This document shows positions 45,316-53,736 of a stretch of 64,000 nt of DNA, in pieces. Location of the stretch: NCBI GenBank assembly GCA_942493315.1, contig OW818690.1, positions 2,418,001 to 2,482,000 of the forward strand. Direction: 5' to 3'. The stretch's first letter is position 1; each line of letters starts with the position of its first letter. Under the pieces are notes generated by a model. The model saw nothing but the letters and a program-made list of their open reading frames with translations, did no database searches and had not been told where the DNA came from. The translations under genes were made by a program, and so were the position numbers. This DNA is from UBA5429 sp942493315. GTDB taxonomy: Bacteria; Bacteroidota; Bacteroidia; Bacteroidales; WCHB1-69.

Positions 45316-46032
45316 TTATTTGGTTTTAAAAATGCTGATGGCAGTAGTCCCATAAATAGCTGCTGTTTCAGTTCTTAATATTTTTTTACCTAATTTAACT
45401 GGCTGAAATCCAAAATCTTTTGATAATTCTATCTCTTTAGATGTGAAATCCCCTTCAGGACCAATCATTAAAAGAATCTCTTTTTTGTCCATGTTAATTT
45501 CTGAAATAGCTGGAGTCTGATCCTGATTTTCACACCAGGCAATCATTCGGCAACTATCTGAATCATTGTTAGATAAACTACATAAATATTCTTTAAATGT
45601 ATTGATTTGGATTTCAGGGAGATAGGTGCCGGAAGATTGTTTTAATGCAGCAATAGCAATTCTTTCCATTCTGTTGATTTCAAGATGTTTACGCTCAGAT
45701 CTGTCGCAAATTATAAAGGTGATTTTTTCTACTCCAATCTCCACAGCTTTTTCTACCATCCACTCCATACGATCCGGATTTTTAGTGGGAGCAACGAGCA
45801 AATGTAAACAAAAGGTTCTTTTATTGACCTCTTTTTGTCGCTCCAACACTTGAACCTGACACTCCTGTTTACTCATGTCGATGATTTCAGTAACTGCAAC
45901 AGTTCCTTTTCCATCTGTAAATGTGATCCGATCGCCAATCTGTTTTCTGAGAACTTTAATCAAATGCTTTGATTCCTCACTCCCCATAGTGATCACATCC
46001 AAATCTAAATTATCCAAAAAATAATGCCCCAT
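45316..46032 (-). CDS. rsmE: 16S rRNA (uracil1498-N3)-methyltransferase
   Basis: This 238-aa SPOUT methyltransferase modifies U1498 of 16S rRNA. The N-terminal PUA-like domain has SKHLIKVLRKQIGDRITFTDGKG. The knot region has LLVAPTKNPDRMEWMVEKAVEIGV and ICDRSERKHL, and the SAM-binding C-terminus is MIGPEGDFTSKEIEL with LGKKILRTETAAIYG. All are RsmE hallmarks. It is the first gene of a unit with aroA (3-bp gap). An array of 7-nt units fills its upstream spacer. Confidence 0.95.
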   Translation of the reverse strand: MGHYFLDNLDLDVITMGSEESKHLIKVLRKQIGDRITFTDGKGTVAVTEIIDMSKQECQVQVLERQKEVNKRTFCLHLLVAPTKNPDRMEWMVEKAVEIGVEKITFIICDRSERKHLEINRMERIAIAALKQSSGTYLPEIQINTFKEYLCSLSNNDSDSCRMIAWCENQDQTPAISEINMDKKEILLMIGPEGDFTSKEIELSKDFGFQPVKLGKKILRTETAAIYGTTAISIFKTK

Positions 46033-46069
46033 AATCTTTCCAATTTTTTAATATCTATATTCTTTTTGT

Positions 46070-46140
46070 TAAACGTTAAACGTTTAACGTCGAACGTTTA
46101 ACGTCGAACGTCGAACATCGAACGTTTAACGTCGAACGTT
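46070..46140. repeat. Heptamer array (GTTTAAC/GTCGAAC)
   Basis: Ten 7-nt units alternate between GTTAAAC, GTTTAAC and GTCGAAC. The array ends exactly where the stop codon of the ABC-F gene begins. GTTTAAC is close to self-complementary, so short hairpins are possible. Confidence 0.92.
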
Positions 46141-48036
46141 TCACTCTTTCTCGCTCAATTCCATCCATCTCAACATTTTCTCATCCAAATCATTCTCAAT
46201 GACTCCATATCTGGAGCTCCAATCGGATAATTGAATTCCTGAACCGGAGCCGGAGTTCATCAAATGGATCAATTCTGTTTTTTCTTTTTCTAATGCTTCT
46301 ATATCGGTCTCTAGCTGTTCAAACTCTTTTTTCTCTTTATAAGTGAGCTTTTGAGATGTTTTTTTGATTGTTTCTGTTTCCATATTTTTAGAAACATCCT
46401 GATTCAAAGCACGTTCTTGTTTTCTTTTTAGTTTTTCCTGTTTCTCTTTTTCAATTCGGTATTCCGTGTAATTTCCATAAAAATCTTTCACTTGACCTTC
46501 CCCTTCAAATACAAAGATGTGATCTACCAGTTTATTCATAAACCAACGGTCATGTGATACTACTAAAATACACCCTTGGTAATGATCTAAAAACTCTTCT
46601 AACAGATTTAATGTATCAATATCAAAGTCATTAGTAGGTTCATCAAGTATTAAAAAATTGGGGTTTTTAATTAGGGTAATCAATAAATGCAGTTTTCTTC
46701 TTTCCCCACCGCTAAGATCTTCATAATAAGTGTATTGCTGTTCATATTTGAAACCAAAATAGTTTAAAAATTGGGAAGCACCGACCATATTTCCACTTTG
46801 GAGACGAATCATTTCTGCGTGTTCTTTAACGATATCAATAACACGTTTATTCCCTTGAACTTGAAGTCCTTCTTGTGCGAAATAGCCAAACTGAATAGTT
46901 AACCCGGGCGTTATTTTTCCTGCATTGGGAATGATTTCACCCATGATGAGTTTAAGGAGTGTACTTTTTCCTGTCCCATTTCGACCCACAATACCACATT
47001 TTTCCCCTTTTTTAAAAGTGTAAGAAAAATCATCCAAAATTAATTTATCAGGATAAGAAAAATCTAAATTGTTGATTTCTAAAATTTTATTACCGAGTCT
47101 TTCTGTTTTAACTTGAAATGCTTCCGATTGTTTTTCCACTTTTTTATGAGCATCTTCCCGTAGTTCTTCAAAAGCTTTGATTCTTGCTTTCGCCTTAGTT
47201 GTTCTAGCTTGAGGAGATGTGTGAACCCACTCTAATTCTGTACGATAGAGTTGTTTAATTTTATCAAATTCAGCCGATTCATTGGCAATACGTTCCGCTT
47301 TTTTTTCTAAATAATAATCGTATTTCCCTTTGTATTGGAATATTTTATGGTTGTCTAATTCAATAATGTTATTGCATACCTGATCTAAAAAAAATCGATC
47401 GTGAGTAACCATTAAAAGCGTTGTATTGGAAGTAGATAAGTATTCTTCTAACCATTCAATCATATCTATATCCAAATGGTTGGTAGGTTCATCCAAAATC
47501 AAAAGGTCAGTTGCTGTAATTAATGTTTTTGCTAAAGCAGTTTTTTTTCGTTGTCCACCCGATAATTCACCCACATTTTTAAAAATATCATCAATTCCAA
47601 ATCGGGATAAAATCTCTTTCACTTTACTCTCCATATCCCAAGCATGTAAGCGATCCATCTCTAAAAGTGCGTGTTCCATTCGGGCATGTAATGTCTCATC
47701 TTCTCCGTTTTTAGCTAATGAGATACAGGTTTCATACTCTTTAACTACTTGAATAACGGGTGTTTGAGATTCAAAAACAAGATCTAAAACACAAAAATGA
47801 TCATCAACATCATCCATTTGAGGTAAATAGGAAATGGTAATATCTTTACGTGTCACTACTTGTCCCTCATCAGCAGATTCTATACCTGCCATAATATTTA
47901 GTAAGGTAGTCTTTCCGGTTCCATTTTTGGCAATCAAAGCCGTCTTTTGCCCTTTCTCAATCCCAAAAGTGATCTGATCAAAGAGCAATTTCTCCCCAAA
48001 AGATTTTGTAAGTTTCTCAACAGTAAGATAATTCAT
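46141..48036 (-). CDS. ABC-F family ATP-binding protein
   Basis: This 631-aa soluble protein has two ABC cassettes and no membrane segment. The first has GKNGTGKTTLLN-like Walker A and signature LSGGQRKKTALAKTL; the second has GIVGRNGTGKSTLLKL and LSGGERRKLHLL. Each has a LILDEPTNHLDID- or LILDEPTNDFDID-type Walker B. The linker is basic with ARTTKAKARIKAFEEL, and the C-terminus is a charged coiled coil. This fits the ribosome-associated ABC-F group (Uup-like). Start MNYLTVEK is chosen because the longer ORF to 48057 overlaps the -7 box. Confidence 0.93.
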   Translation of the reverse strand: MNYLTVEKLTKSFGEKLLFDQITFGIEKGQKTALIAKNGTGKTTLLNIMAGIESADEGQVVTRKDITISYLPQMDDVDDHFCVLDLVFESQTPVIQVVKEYETCISLAKNGEDETLHARMEHALLEMDRLHAWDMESKVKEILSRFGIDDIFKNVGELSGGQRKKTALAKTLITATDLLILDEPTNHLDIDMIEWLEEYLSTSNTTLLMVTHDRFFLDQVCNNIIELDNHKIFQYKGKYDYYLEKKAERIANESAEFDKIKQLYRTELEWVHTSPQARTTKAKARIKAFEELREDAHKKVEKQSEAFQVKTERLGNKILEINNLDFSYPDKLILDDFSYTFKKGEKCGIVGRNGTGKSTLLKLIMGEIIPNAGKITPGLTIQFGYFAQEGLQVQGNKRVIDIVKEHAEMIRLQSGNMVGASQFLNYFGFKYEQQYTYYEDLSGGERRKLHLLITLIKNPNFLILDEPTNDFDIDTLNLLEEFLDHYQGCILVVSHDRWFMNKLVDHIFVFEGEGQVKDFYGNYTEYRIEKEKQEKLKRKQERALNQDVSKNMETETIKKTSQKLTYKEKKEFEQLETDIEALEKEKTELIHLMNSGSGSGIQLSDWSSRYGVIENDLDEKMLRWMELSEKE

Positions 48037-48054
48037 AGTTTTTAGTTTATACTG

Positions 48055-48062
48055 CAAAGATA
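48055..48062 (-). promoter_or_regulatory. -7 box of the ABC-F gene
   Basis: TATCTTTG on the minus strand matches TAnnTTTG 18 bp before the ATG at 48036. Confidence 0.7.
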
Positions 48063-48067
48063 AGGAA

Positions 48068-48129
48068 TAATAAGCTAATGTGCTATTGTGCTAATATACT
48101 AATAAGCTATTTTACTAATTTGCAAATTG
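48068..48129. repeat. 8-nt array (AAGCTAAT/GTGCTATT type)
   Basis: Seven 8-nt units run between the divergent promoters of the ABC-F gene and the NrnA-like gene. The units match those at 21607-21652 and 41349-41376. Confidence 0.85.
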
Positions 48130-48158
48130 ATTATGAAAAAACATAAAGAAAAAAAAAG

Positions 48159-48166
48159 TATATTTG
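48159..48166 (+). promoter_or_regulatory. -7 box of the nrnA-like gene
   Basis: TATATTTG matches TAnnTTTG and lies inside the longest ORF, so the start must be downstream (48178 or 48184). Confidence 0.7.
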
Positions 48167-48177
48167 CCGTCCTAAAA

Positions 48178-49200
48178 ATGATTATGTTAACAAGTAAAGA
48201 AATCGAATCATTCAAACTACAATTAGCTGATTCTAAAAAGATTGCAATTGTAACACACTACAATCCGGATGGTGATGCTTTGGGGTCCTCTTTGGCCATT
48301 TATTCCTATTTTTTAAATTTAGGATTTGATGTTACATGTATTGTCCCAAACCCATTTCCAGATTATCTTTCCTGGTTGCCCGGTGCAGAAAAAGTGATAA
48401 ATGCTCAAAAGCAACTTCAAAAGGCAAAACGTTTGATTCAGAATGCTGATATCTTGTTTGTTTCTGATATGAATGCAGCTCATAGAGCCGGAAAAGAATT
48501 GGAAAATTCACTAATCAATTCTAAAGCTTTTAAGGTTTTAATTGATCATCACCCAAATCCTGCCTTCGATGCTCCTATTGTGTATTCAACTATTGAAGCA
48601 ACCTCTGCGAGTGAAATGGTGTATCGTTTTATAAAAGAGATAGATCCGGAATCTCAAATCACAATTGATTGTGCTGATTGTATATATACCGGTATGATTA
48701 CCGATACCGGATCATTGAGCTATGCTTGCAACCGACCATTGATTTATCGGATATTGGAGGATTTAATGAAAATTGGTGTAGATGGTGAGCTCATTCATCG
48801 TCAGGTTTATGATAACTATTCTGAAAGTCGCCTTAGACTTTTAGGTGCATCCTTGAACAATATGGTCGTTTTGGAAGATCACGCTACTTCCTATATGTTT
48901 CTTACTCGCCAGGATCTGTTGGATAATGGTTTCAAAAATGGTGATACAGAAGGGTTTGTTAATTATGGATTAGCTTTAAGTTCTGTTAAGTTCACTGCCT
49001 TTTTTACTGAAAGAGAAGGAAGAATCCGAATTTCATTCAGATCTAAAGATGAATTTGATGTAAATATTTTTGCTTCAACTTATTTTAATGGTGGAGGTCA
49101 TAAAAATGCCTCAGCATCTTACCATTATGATACATTGGAAAATACTTTACAATATTTTATGGAGACTGTAAGAAATCATCCGGAATTGAAAAAAATATAA
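48178..49200 (+). CDS. nrnA: DHH/DHHA1 phosphoesterase (NrnA-like oligoribonuclease / pAp phosphatase)
   Basis: This 340-aa cytosolic protein acts on short RNA oligonucleotides and/or pAp, as known for NrnA. Metal-binding motifs are visible: THYNPDGDALGSSL, SDMNAAHRAG, the name-giving IDHHPNP and YTGMITDTGSL. The DHHA1 domain near the C-terminus has the substrate block FNGGGHKNASA. The ORF can be extended to 48127 but crosses the -7 box, so I use the ATG at 48178; 48184 (MLTSKEIE) is just as possible. It leads an operon with two FKBP genes (3-bp and 41-bp gaps). Confidence 0.9.
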   Translation: MIMLTSKEIESFKLQLADSKKIAIVTHYNPDGDALGSSLAIYSYFLNLGFDVTCIVPNPFPDYLSWLPGAEKVINAQKQLQKAKRLIQNADILFVSDMNAAHRAGKELENSLINSKAFKVLIDHHPNPAFDAPIVYSTIEATSASEMVYRFIKEIDPESQITIDCADCIYTGMITDTGSLSYACNRPLIYRILEDLMKIGVDGELIHRQVYDNYSESRLRLLGASLNNMVVLEDHATSYMFLTRQDLLDNGFKNGDTEGFVNYGLALSSVKFTAFFTEREGRIRISFRSKDEFDVNIFASTYFNGGGHKNASASYHYDTLENTLQYFMETVRNHPELKKI

Positions 49201-49203
49201 AAT

Positions 49204-49737
49204 ATGTCATTTCGTAAACTGTTTTTTATCATTTCACTTAGCGTTTTCGTTCTTTCATGCAAGGATAAAACACCTGTTAGTCAGGTTGTTCAACGATCAA
49301 ATGGTGAAATAGAAGAGGAAACACCTTTAATGAGAGGAAATAGGAAAAAAGTGAGAATAGAAGATGAGAATATTGATCTGTTTTTGAAAAGATATGGATG
49401 GGAGATGGTAAAAACAGAAACAGGACTTCGTTATGAAATATTAAAAAAAGGAAAGGGTATATTACCTAAAGAGGGTGATCTTGTTGAACTTCAATATACA
49501 ACACAATTTTTAACGGGAGATACCGTTTATAATTCACTTGAAAAAGGAGCAATTACATTTAATGTGAATAAAACAGATCAAATTGTTGGGTTACATGAAG
49601 CAGTTCAACTTTTTCCAAAAGGGACAAAAGCCCGTTTGGTTATACCTTCCCATTTGGCTTATGGTATTTCCGGGGATGGAGATCGTATTATTGGACAAAA
49701 AACGCTTGTTATGACTATTGAGATCAATGAAAAATGA
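49204..49737 (+). CDS. FKBP-type peptidyl-prolyl isomerase lipoprotein
   Basis: This 177-aa protein has a signal peptide with lipobox (VFVLSC, Cys about 19). One FKBP domain covers about residues 70-177 (GLRYEILKKGKGILPKEGDLVELQYT ... LVIPSHLAYGISGDGDRIIGQKTLVMTIEI). It is expected to help fold exported proteins at the outer or inner membrane. It follows the DHH gene at 3 bp. The order DHH phosphoesterase then FKBP lipoprotein is reminiscent of the gldI neighbourhood in gliding Bacteroidota, but I cannot assign gldI from motifs alone. Confidence 0.9.
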   Translation: MSFRKLFFIISLSVFVLSCKDKTPVSQVVQRSNGEIEEETPLMRGNRKKVRIEDENIDLFLKRYGWEMVKTETGLRYEILKKGKGILPKEGDLVELQYTTQFLTGDTVYNSLEKGAITFNVNKTDQIVGLHEAVQLFPKGTKARLVIPSHLAYGISGDGDRIIGQKTLVMTIEINEK

Positions 49738-49778
49738 TCAAATGAAATATAAAAATTAACAAATTTAATAAGTAAAAA

Positions 49779-50654
49779 ATGAAAAACTATTCAAAATTTT
49801 TAATCATCGCATTAGTTGCGATTATTGCATTAGGTGCCACCGGATGTAGCAAATACAAAGGGTACAAAAAGGACAAAAAAACAGGAATGTATTACAAAGT
49901 TTTTAATCAAGATAAAAAAGCAGCTCAACCTGTGGATGGAGACTTTGTAGAGTTTATGTTTACATTAAGAACAGAAGATTCAACCATTATTCCAACTTAT
50001 CACAGTGGAGATCAAATTATTGAGTCTTTATTCAAAGGTGATTTTTATGATGCTTTAAGATTTATGCATGAAAAAGATAGTGTCTCTTTTATCTTAGATG
50101 GAGATTCTATTTTTAAATATTTTATGGGAAATCAAGCATATCCATTTGGAGAAAAACCTTTGTATATGGATTTGAAATTATTGAAAATTACTCCAAAAGA
50201 GGAGTTTGAAAAACAAAGAACTGAAATGAGAAAACAGTACGAAATGGCTTTAGAAGAAGCTAAAATTGCTGAAGATAGTTTGATTACCAACTATTTAAAA
50301 ACTAATAAAATTACCTCAAAACCTACATCTACCGGTTTGTATTTTGTAAAAAAATCACCTGGTAAAGGCGCTAAAATTGTTGATGGTTCAGTTGTTGAAG
50401 TGCATTATATTTTATCTCTTATTGATGGAACTTTGATCCAAAGTTCTTATGAAATGGGACAACCTATAAAATTAACAGTTGGTAAAAAAGAGGTGATTCC
50501 TGCTTGGGATGAAGCATTAGTGATGATGAAACAAGGTGAAAAAGCAAAATTAATCATTCCATCTAAAATTGGCTACGGAGCTCAAGGAATGGGACAAATG
50601 ATACCACCTTATTCAACATTGATTTTTGAAATTGAAGTGGTAAGCGTACAATAA
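49779..50654 (+). CDS. Two-domain FKBP-type PPIase lipoprotein
   Basis: This 291-aa protein has a lipobox (LGATGC, Cys about 23). An N-terminal divergent FKBP-like domain follows (TGMYYKVFNQDKKAAQPVDGDFVEFMFTLR). A charged helical linker (KRTEMRKQYEMALEEAKIAEDS-like) leads to a canonical FKBP domain near 185-291 (GLYFVKKSPGKGAKIVDGSVVEVHY ... LIIPSKIGYGAQGMG). It is a periplasmic foldase by family. It is very similar to the gene at 51982-52908, and the two bracket tRNA-Ala and a permease gene, so a local duplication is likely. Confidence 0.9.
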   Translation: MKNYSKFLIIALVAIIALGATGCSKYKGYKKDKKTGMYYKVFNQDKKAAQPVDGDFVEFMFTLRTEDSTIIPTYHSGDQIIESLFKGDFYDALRFMHEKDSVSFILDGDSIFKYFMGNQAYPFGEKPLYMDLKLLKITPKEEFEKQRTEMRKQYEMALEEAKIAEDSLITNYLKTNKITSKPTSTGLYFVKKSPGKGAKIVDGSVVEVHYILSLIDGTLIQSSYEMGQPIKLTVGKKEVIPAWDEALVMMKQGEKAKLIIPSKIGYGAQGMGQMIPPYSTLIFEIEVVSVQ

Positions 50655-50661
50655 TTTTTTG

Positions 50662-50669
50662 TATCTTTG
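50662..50669 (+). promoter_or_regulatory. -7 box of tRNA-Ala
   Basis: TATCTTTG matches TAnnTTTG 13 bp before the mature tRNA. Confidence 0.75.
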
Positions 50670-50681
50670 CAGTGAATAATT

Positions 50682-50755
50682 GGGGCGTTAGCTCAGCTGG
50701 CTAGAGTGTTAGACTGGCAGTCTAAAGGTCGTGGGTTCGACTCCCATACGCTCCA
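50682..50755 (+). tRNA. tRNA-Ala(GGC)
   Basis: The acceptor stem GGGGCGT pairs with ACGCTCC, including the G3-U70 identity pair. The D arm is GCTC...GAGT. The anticodon stem TTAGA/TCTAA has the loop CTGGCAG with anticodon GGC. The T arm is GTGGGTTCGACTCCCAT. The discriminator is A and CCA is not encoded. Confidence 0.97.
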
Positions 50756-50780
50756 CAAAACATTCACTCACAATATTCTA

Positions 50781-50812
50781 AAAGGGACATCAAACGATGT
50801 CCCTTTTTCTTT
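50781..50812 (+). terminator. Terminator after tRNA-Ala
   Basis: An 11-bp stem (AAAGGGACATC / GATGTCCCTTT) with an AAAC loop is followed by T-rich sequence. Confidence 0.92.
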
Positions 50813-50823
50813 TTAAATTTTCT

Positions 50824-50831
50824 TATCTTTG
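50824..50831 (+). promoter_or_regulatory. -7 box of the permease gene
   Basis: TATCTTTG matches TAnnTTTG 28 bp before the ATG. Confidence 0.7.
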
Positions 50832-50858
50832 CACTTCTATTTGAATTAATACCTCTTT

Positions 50859-51965
50859 ATGAATATTCTCTTCCGAAAAAAGAAACCTTTCGAAAAATCA
50901 CTCTCATTAAGTTCACTTACCCGCAAAAGGTTTTTAAAAGAAAAAATGGGCGTAATCGCTCTTTTTTATATTGTTTTTGTTATCGGAATTGCTGTTTTTG
51001 GGTATCTGATTACACCCGATTCTACACCCTATTGCAATGATCAACATTTGGAAATTGCACTACAAAAACCCGGATTTAAAGTGGATTTTATCCAAATTAT
51101 TGATCCAATACCTCACGAAAAAGTAAACTTTTTTGAAAAGATGCTTTTTGGAAAACCTTCCTTATATAAAACTGTTCCTGTATCTCAATATTGGATACTT
51201 AAAGATTCCTTTAAAGTACAGATGTTTGGTCAATCGCAAGCTTTTGAGATTTTTCCAAAAACTGAACTTGCTCATCAACCGATCATTTCTAAAACCTTTG
51301 TTTTAGGTACAGATCGATATGGGCGGGATATGCTCAGTCAATTGATGATTGGTGCCAGGATTAGTCTTGCTGTTGGTTTTATTTCAGTTTTTATTGCCCT
51401 TGTGATTGGCATTTTTTTGGGTTCTGTTGCCGGATATTACGGTGGAAAAATAGATCAATTGATTATGTGGTTCATCAATGTAATCTGGTCTATTCCAACA
51501 CTTCTGTTAGTGATTGCCATCAGTTTTGCTTTAGGTAAAGGATTTTGGCAAATATTTATTGCGATTGGATTAACCATGTGGGTGGATGTGGCCAGAGTGG
51601 TCAGAGGACAAATTATATCGTTAAAAGAACAAGAATTCGTGGAAGCAGGAAAAGCTTTAGGCTTTTCAGGACTACATATCATCTTTAAACACCTACTTCC
51701 CAATGTTCTTGGAACAGTTATAGTTTTAGCAGCCTCCAACTTTTCCTCTGCCATTTTGATGGAAGCAGGTTTAAGTTTTTTGGGATTAGGAGTTCAACCT
51801 CCAACTCCTTCCTGGGGTATGATGATGAAAGAAAACTATGCTTATATTGTCTTAGATCAGGCCTATTTAGCCATTGTCCCCGGACTCGCAATCATGCTCC
51901 TTGTCCTTGCATTTATGCTTGTTGGCAGTGCATTAAGAAACGCAACTACTGTAAAAAGTGAATAG
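50859..51965 (+). CDS. ABC transporter permease, OppC/DppC-like
   Basis: This 368-aa inner-membrane protein has one N-terminal segment (about 32-50), then a long periplasmic stretch of about 100 residues. The FVLGTDRYGRDMLSQLMIGARISLAVG signature of OppC-type permeases follows, with five more membrane segments. The EAA loop that contacts the ATPase reads EFVEAGKALGFSGLHIIFKHLLPNV. The expected role is peptide or nickel uptake. No OppA, OppB, OppD or OppF gene is adjacent, so it must combine with subunits encoded elsewhere. It has its own promoter. Confidence 0.92.
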   Translation: MNILFRKKKPFEKSLSLSSLTRKRFLKEKMGVIALFYIVFVIGIAVFGYLITPDSTPYCNDQHLEIALQKPGFKVDFIQIIDPIPHEKVNFFEKMLFGKPSLYKTVPVSQYWILKDSFKVQMFGQSQAFEIFPKTELAHQPIISKTFVLGTDRYGRDMLSQLMIGARISLAVGFISVFIALVIGIFLGSVAGYYGGKIDQLIMWFINVIWSIPTLLLVIAISFALGKGFWQIFIAIGLTMWVDVARVVRGQIISLKEQEFVEAGKALGFSGLHIIFKHLLPNVLGTVIVLAASNFSSAILMEAGLSFLGLGVQPPTPSWGMMMKENYAYIVLDQAYLAIVPGLAIMLLVLAFMLVGSALRNATTVKSE

Positions 51966-51981
51966 TTTTAAAAAAAGAATT

Positions 51982-52908
51982 ATGAAAAAAGTATTAATTT
52001 TTATCTTTGGTTTATTCTTATGTATAAACCTAATTGCCCAAAAAACTGACTCAAAAAATATAAAACAAATTTTAGAGGAACAGAAACAAATCAAAAATCA
52101 AACTCAAAATTCAGGTTATATACATGACCTAAAAACAGGATTGTATTACAAAGTTTTTAATCAAGACAAAAAAGCTCTACAACCTGTAAATGGTGATTTT
52201 GTAGATTTTATATTTACATTAAGAACAAAAGATTCCACCATTATCCCATCTTATCATAGTGGGGATCAAATCATTGAGTCTTTATTCAAAGGTGATTTTT
52301 ATGATGCATTAAGATTTATGCATGAGAAAGATAGCATCTCGTTCATTTTAAACGGAGATTCCATTTATAAATATTTTATGGGCGATCAACTGTATCCATT
52401 TGGAAAAAACCCATTGTATATGGATATTAAATTATTAAAAATAACTCCAAAAGAGGAGTTCGAAAAACTAAAATTGGAAGAGAAAAAACAATACGAAATG
52501 GTTCTTGAAAAAGCTAAAGTTGATGAAGATAGTTTGTTGACCGATTATATAAAAAAAAATAACATTAAAGTAAAGCCTACTGATTCAGGGTTGTATTTAA
52601 TTAAAGAATCTTCTATAAATGGAAATCAAATAACCTCTGGTTCTGTAGTAGAAGTACATTACATCTTATCTCTAATTGATGGAACATTAATTCAAAGTTC
52701 TTATGAAATGGGACAACCAATAAAGTTAACCGTTGGAAAAAAAGAGGTTATTCCTGGATGGGAAGAAGCATTACAACTAATGAAAGTTGGCGAAAAAGCA
52801 AAATTAATCATCCCTTCCAAAATTGGATACGGCGCTAAAGGAGCGGGACAAATAATTCCACCCTATTCAACTTTGATTTTTGAAATTGAAGTTATAAGTG
52901 AAAACTAA
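51982..52908 (+). CDS. Two-domain FKBP-type PPIase, exported (paralogue)
   Basis: This 308-aa protein starts at MKKVLIFIFGLFLCINLIAQ and has a type I signal peptide, not a lipobox, unlike its paralogue at 49779. A GTG 24 bp upstream would overlap the permease gene and is rejected. The mature part follows the paralogue closely: TGLYYKVFNQDKKALQPVNG, then a helical linker, then the canonical FKBP domain with VIPGWEEALQLMKVGEKAKL and IPSKIGYGAKGAG. The canonical motif is complete, so activity is likely. It starts 16 bp after the permease and may be co-transcribed with it. Confidence 0.9.
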   Translation: MKKVLIFIFGLFLCINLIAQKTDSKNIKQILEEQKQIKNQTQNSGYIHDLKTGLYYKVFNQDKKALQPVNGDFVDFIFTLRTKDSTIIPSYHSGDQIIESLFKGDFYDALRFMHEKDSISFILNGDSIYKYFMGDQLYPFGKNPLYMDIKLLKITPKEEFEKLKLEEKKQYEMVLEKAKVDEDSLLTDYIKKNNIKVKPTDSGLYLIKESSINGNQITSGSVVEVHYILSLIDGTLIQSSYEMGQPIKLTVGKKEVIPGWEEALQLMKVGEKAKLIIPSKIGYGAKGAGQIIPPYSTLIFEIEVISEN

Positions 52909-52934
52909 ACACTTGATTTCACACTATTTACTAT

Positions 52935-53690
52935 TTATATAGGAAATATTCCGAAAATAGAGGAGCCACTTCCACTCATCGCTGCATAAACCGCTCCTTT
53001 CTCGTATAATAAACTTTTTTGTTGTGCTAATGAAGGATATCTTTTAAAGATTTCCTTTTCAAAATCGTTCACCAGTAATTCTTTCCACATTTCTATGGGC
53101 ATTTTAATAATATCGGAAATGGATTTGTTGGGTTTTTGAGGAGTAATCCAACTATAGGCATCAGCGGTTGATACATGAATATCTGAAAAGTGCATTTCAA
53201 TCGAATATGCTGATAAATCTAATGAAATCGGGGTCATTATATTGCCCACTCCCGTTGCAAAACAGGGCTCATTCATGATAAAAAATGGAACATCACTTCC
53301 CAATTGAGCAGCAAAATCGATCAGTTGTTCTTTTGTTAGTGAAAGTTGAAACAAGTCGTTCAACATAAGAAGTGTGGTTGCTGCATCACCTGAACCCCCA
53401 CCAATTCCGGCACCGGATGGAATGTTTTTCTCTAAACTCATATAAACCGGCGCCATTTTGAATTTTTGTTCCAAAAGTTTATACGCTTTTACACATAAAT
53501 TCTTTTCCGAATCCACCTGAAAATCTGCCCCTTTCATTTCAAAAACAAAATGATCTGATGGAACTATTTCAATGATATCTCTTTGATTATAAACTGGATA
53601 AAAGACTGTCTCCAAAGCATGATAGCCATTTGGAAGTTTTTCAATTATATTTAATCCCAGGTTTATTTTAAAATGCGTTTTAGCAATCAT
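52935..53690 (-). CDS. ispE: 4-(cytidine 5'-diphospho)-2-C-methyl-D-erythritol kinase
   Basis: This 251-aa GHMP kinase is in the MEP pathway of isoprenoid synthesis. Start MIAKTHFKINLGLNI is chosen over the longer ORF because the kinase N-terminal block (KINLGLNI) begins there. The ATP-binding glycine-rich loop is PSGAGIGGGSGDAATTL, and the C-terminal loop is AAMSGSGSSIFGIF. The length is slightly short but complete. It is divergent from the GH3 gene (46-bp spacer). Confidence 0.94.
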   Translation of the reverse strand: MIAKTHFKINLGLNIIEKLPNGYHALETVFYPVYNQRDIIEIVPSDHFVFEMKGADFQVDSEKNLCVKAYKLLEQKFKMAPVYMSLEKNIPSGAGIGGGSGDAATTLLMLNDLFQLSLTKEQLIDFAAQLGSDVPFFIMNEPCFATGVGNIMTPISLDLSAYSIEMHFSDIHVSTADAYSWITPQKPNKSISDIIKMPIEMWKELLVNDFEKEIFKRYPSLAQQKSLLYEKGAVYAAMSGSGSSIFGIFPI

Positions 53691-53698
53691 TTTTTCTA

Positions 53699-53706
53699 TA
53701 TTTTTG
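53699..53706 (+). promoter_or_regulatory. -7 box of the GH3 gene
   Basis: TATTTTTG matches TAnnTTTG 30 bp before the ATG at 53737, and it overlaps the start of the longer ORF. Confidence 0.6.
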
Positions 53707-53736
53707 AATTGTAAAAATAATAAAATTGGAGACGCC

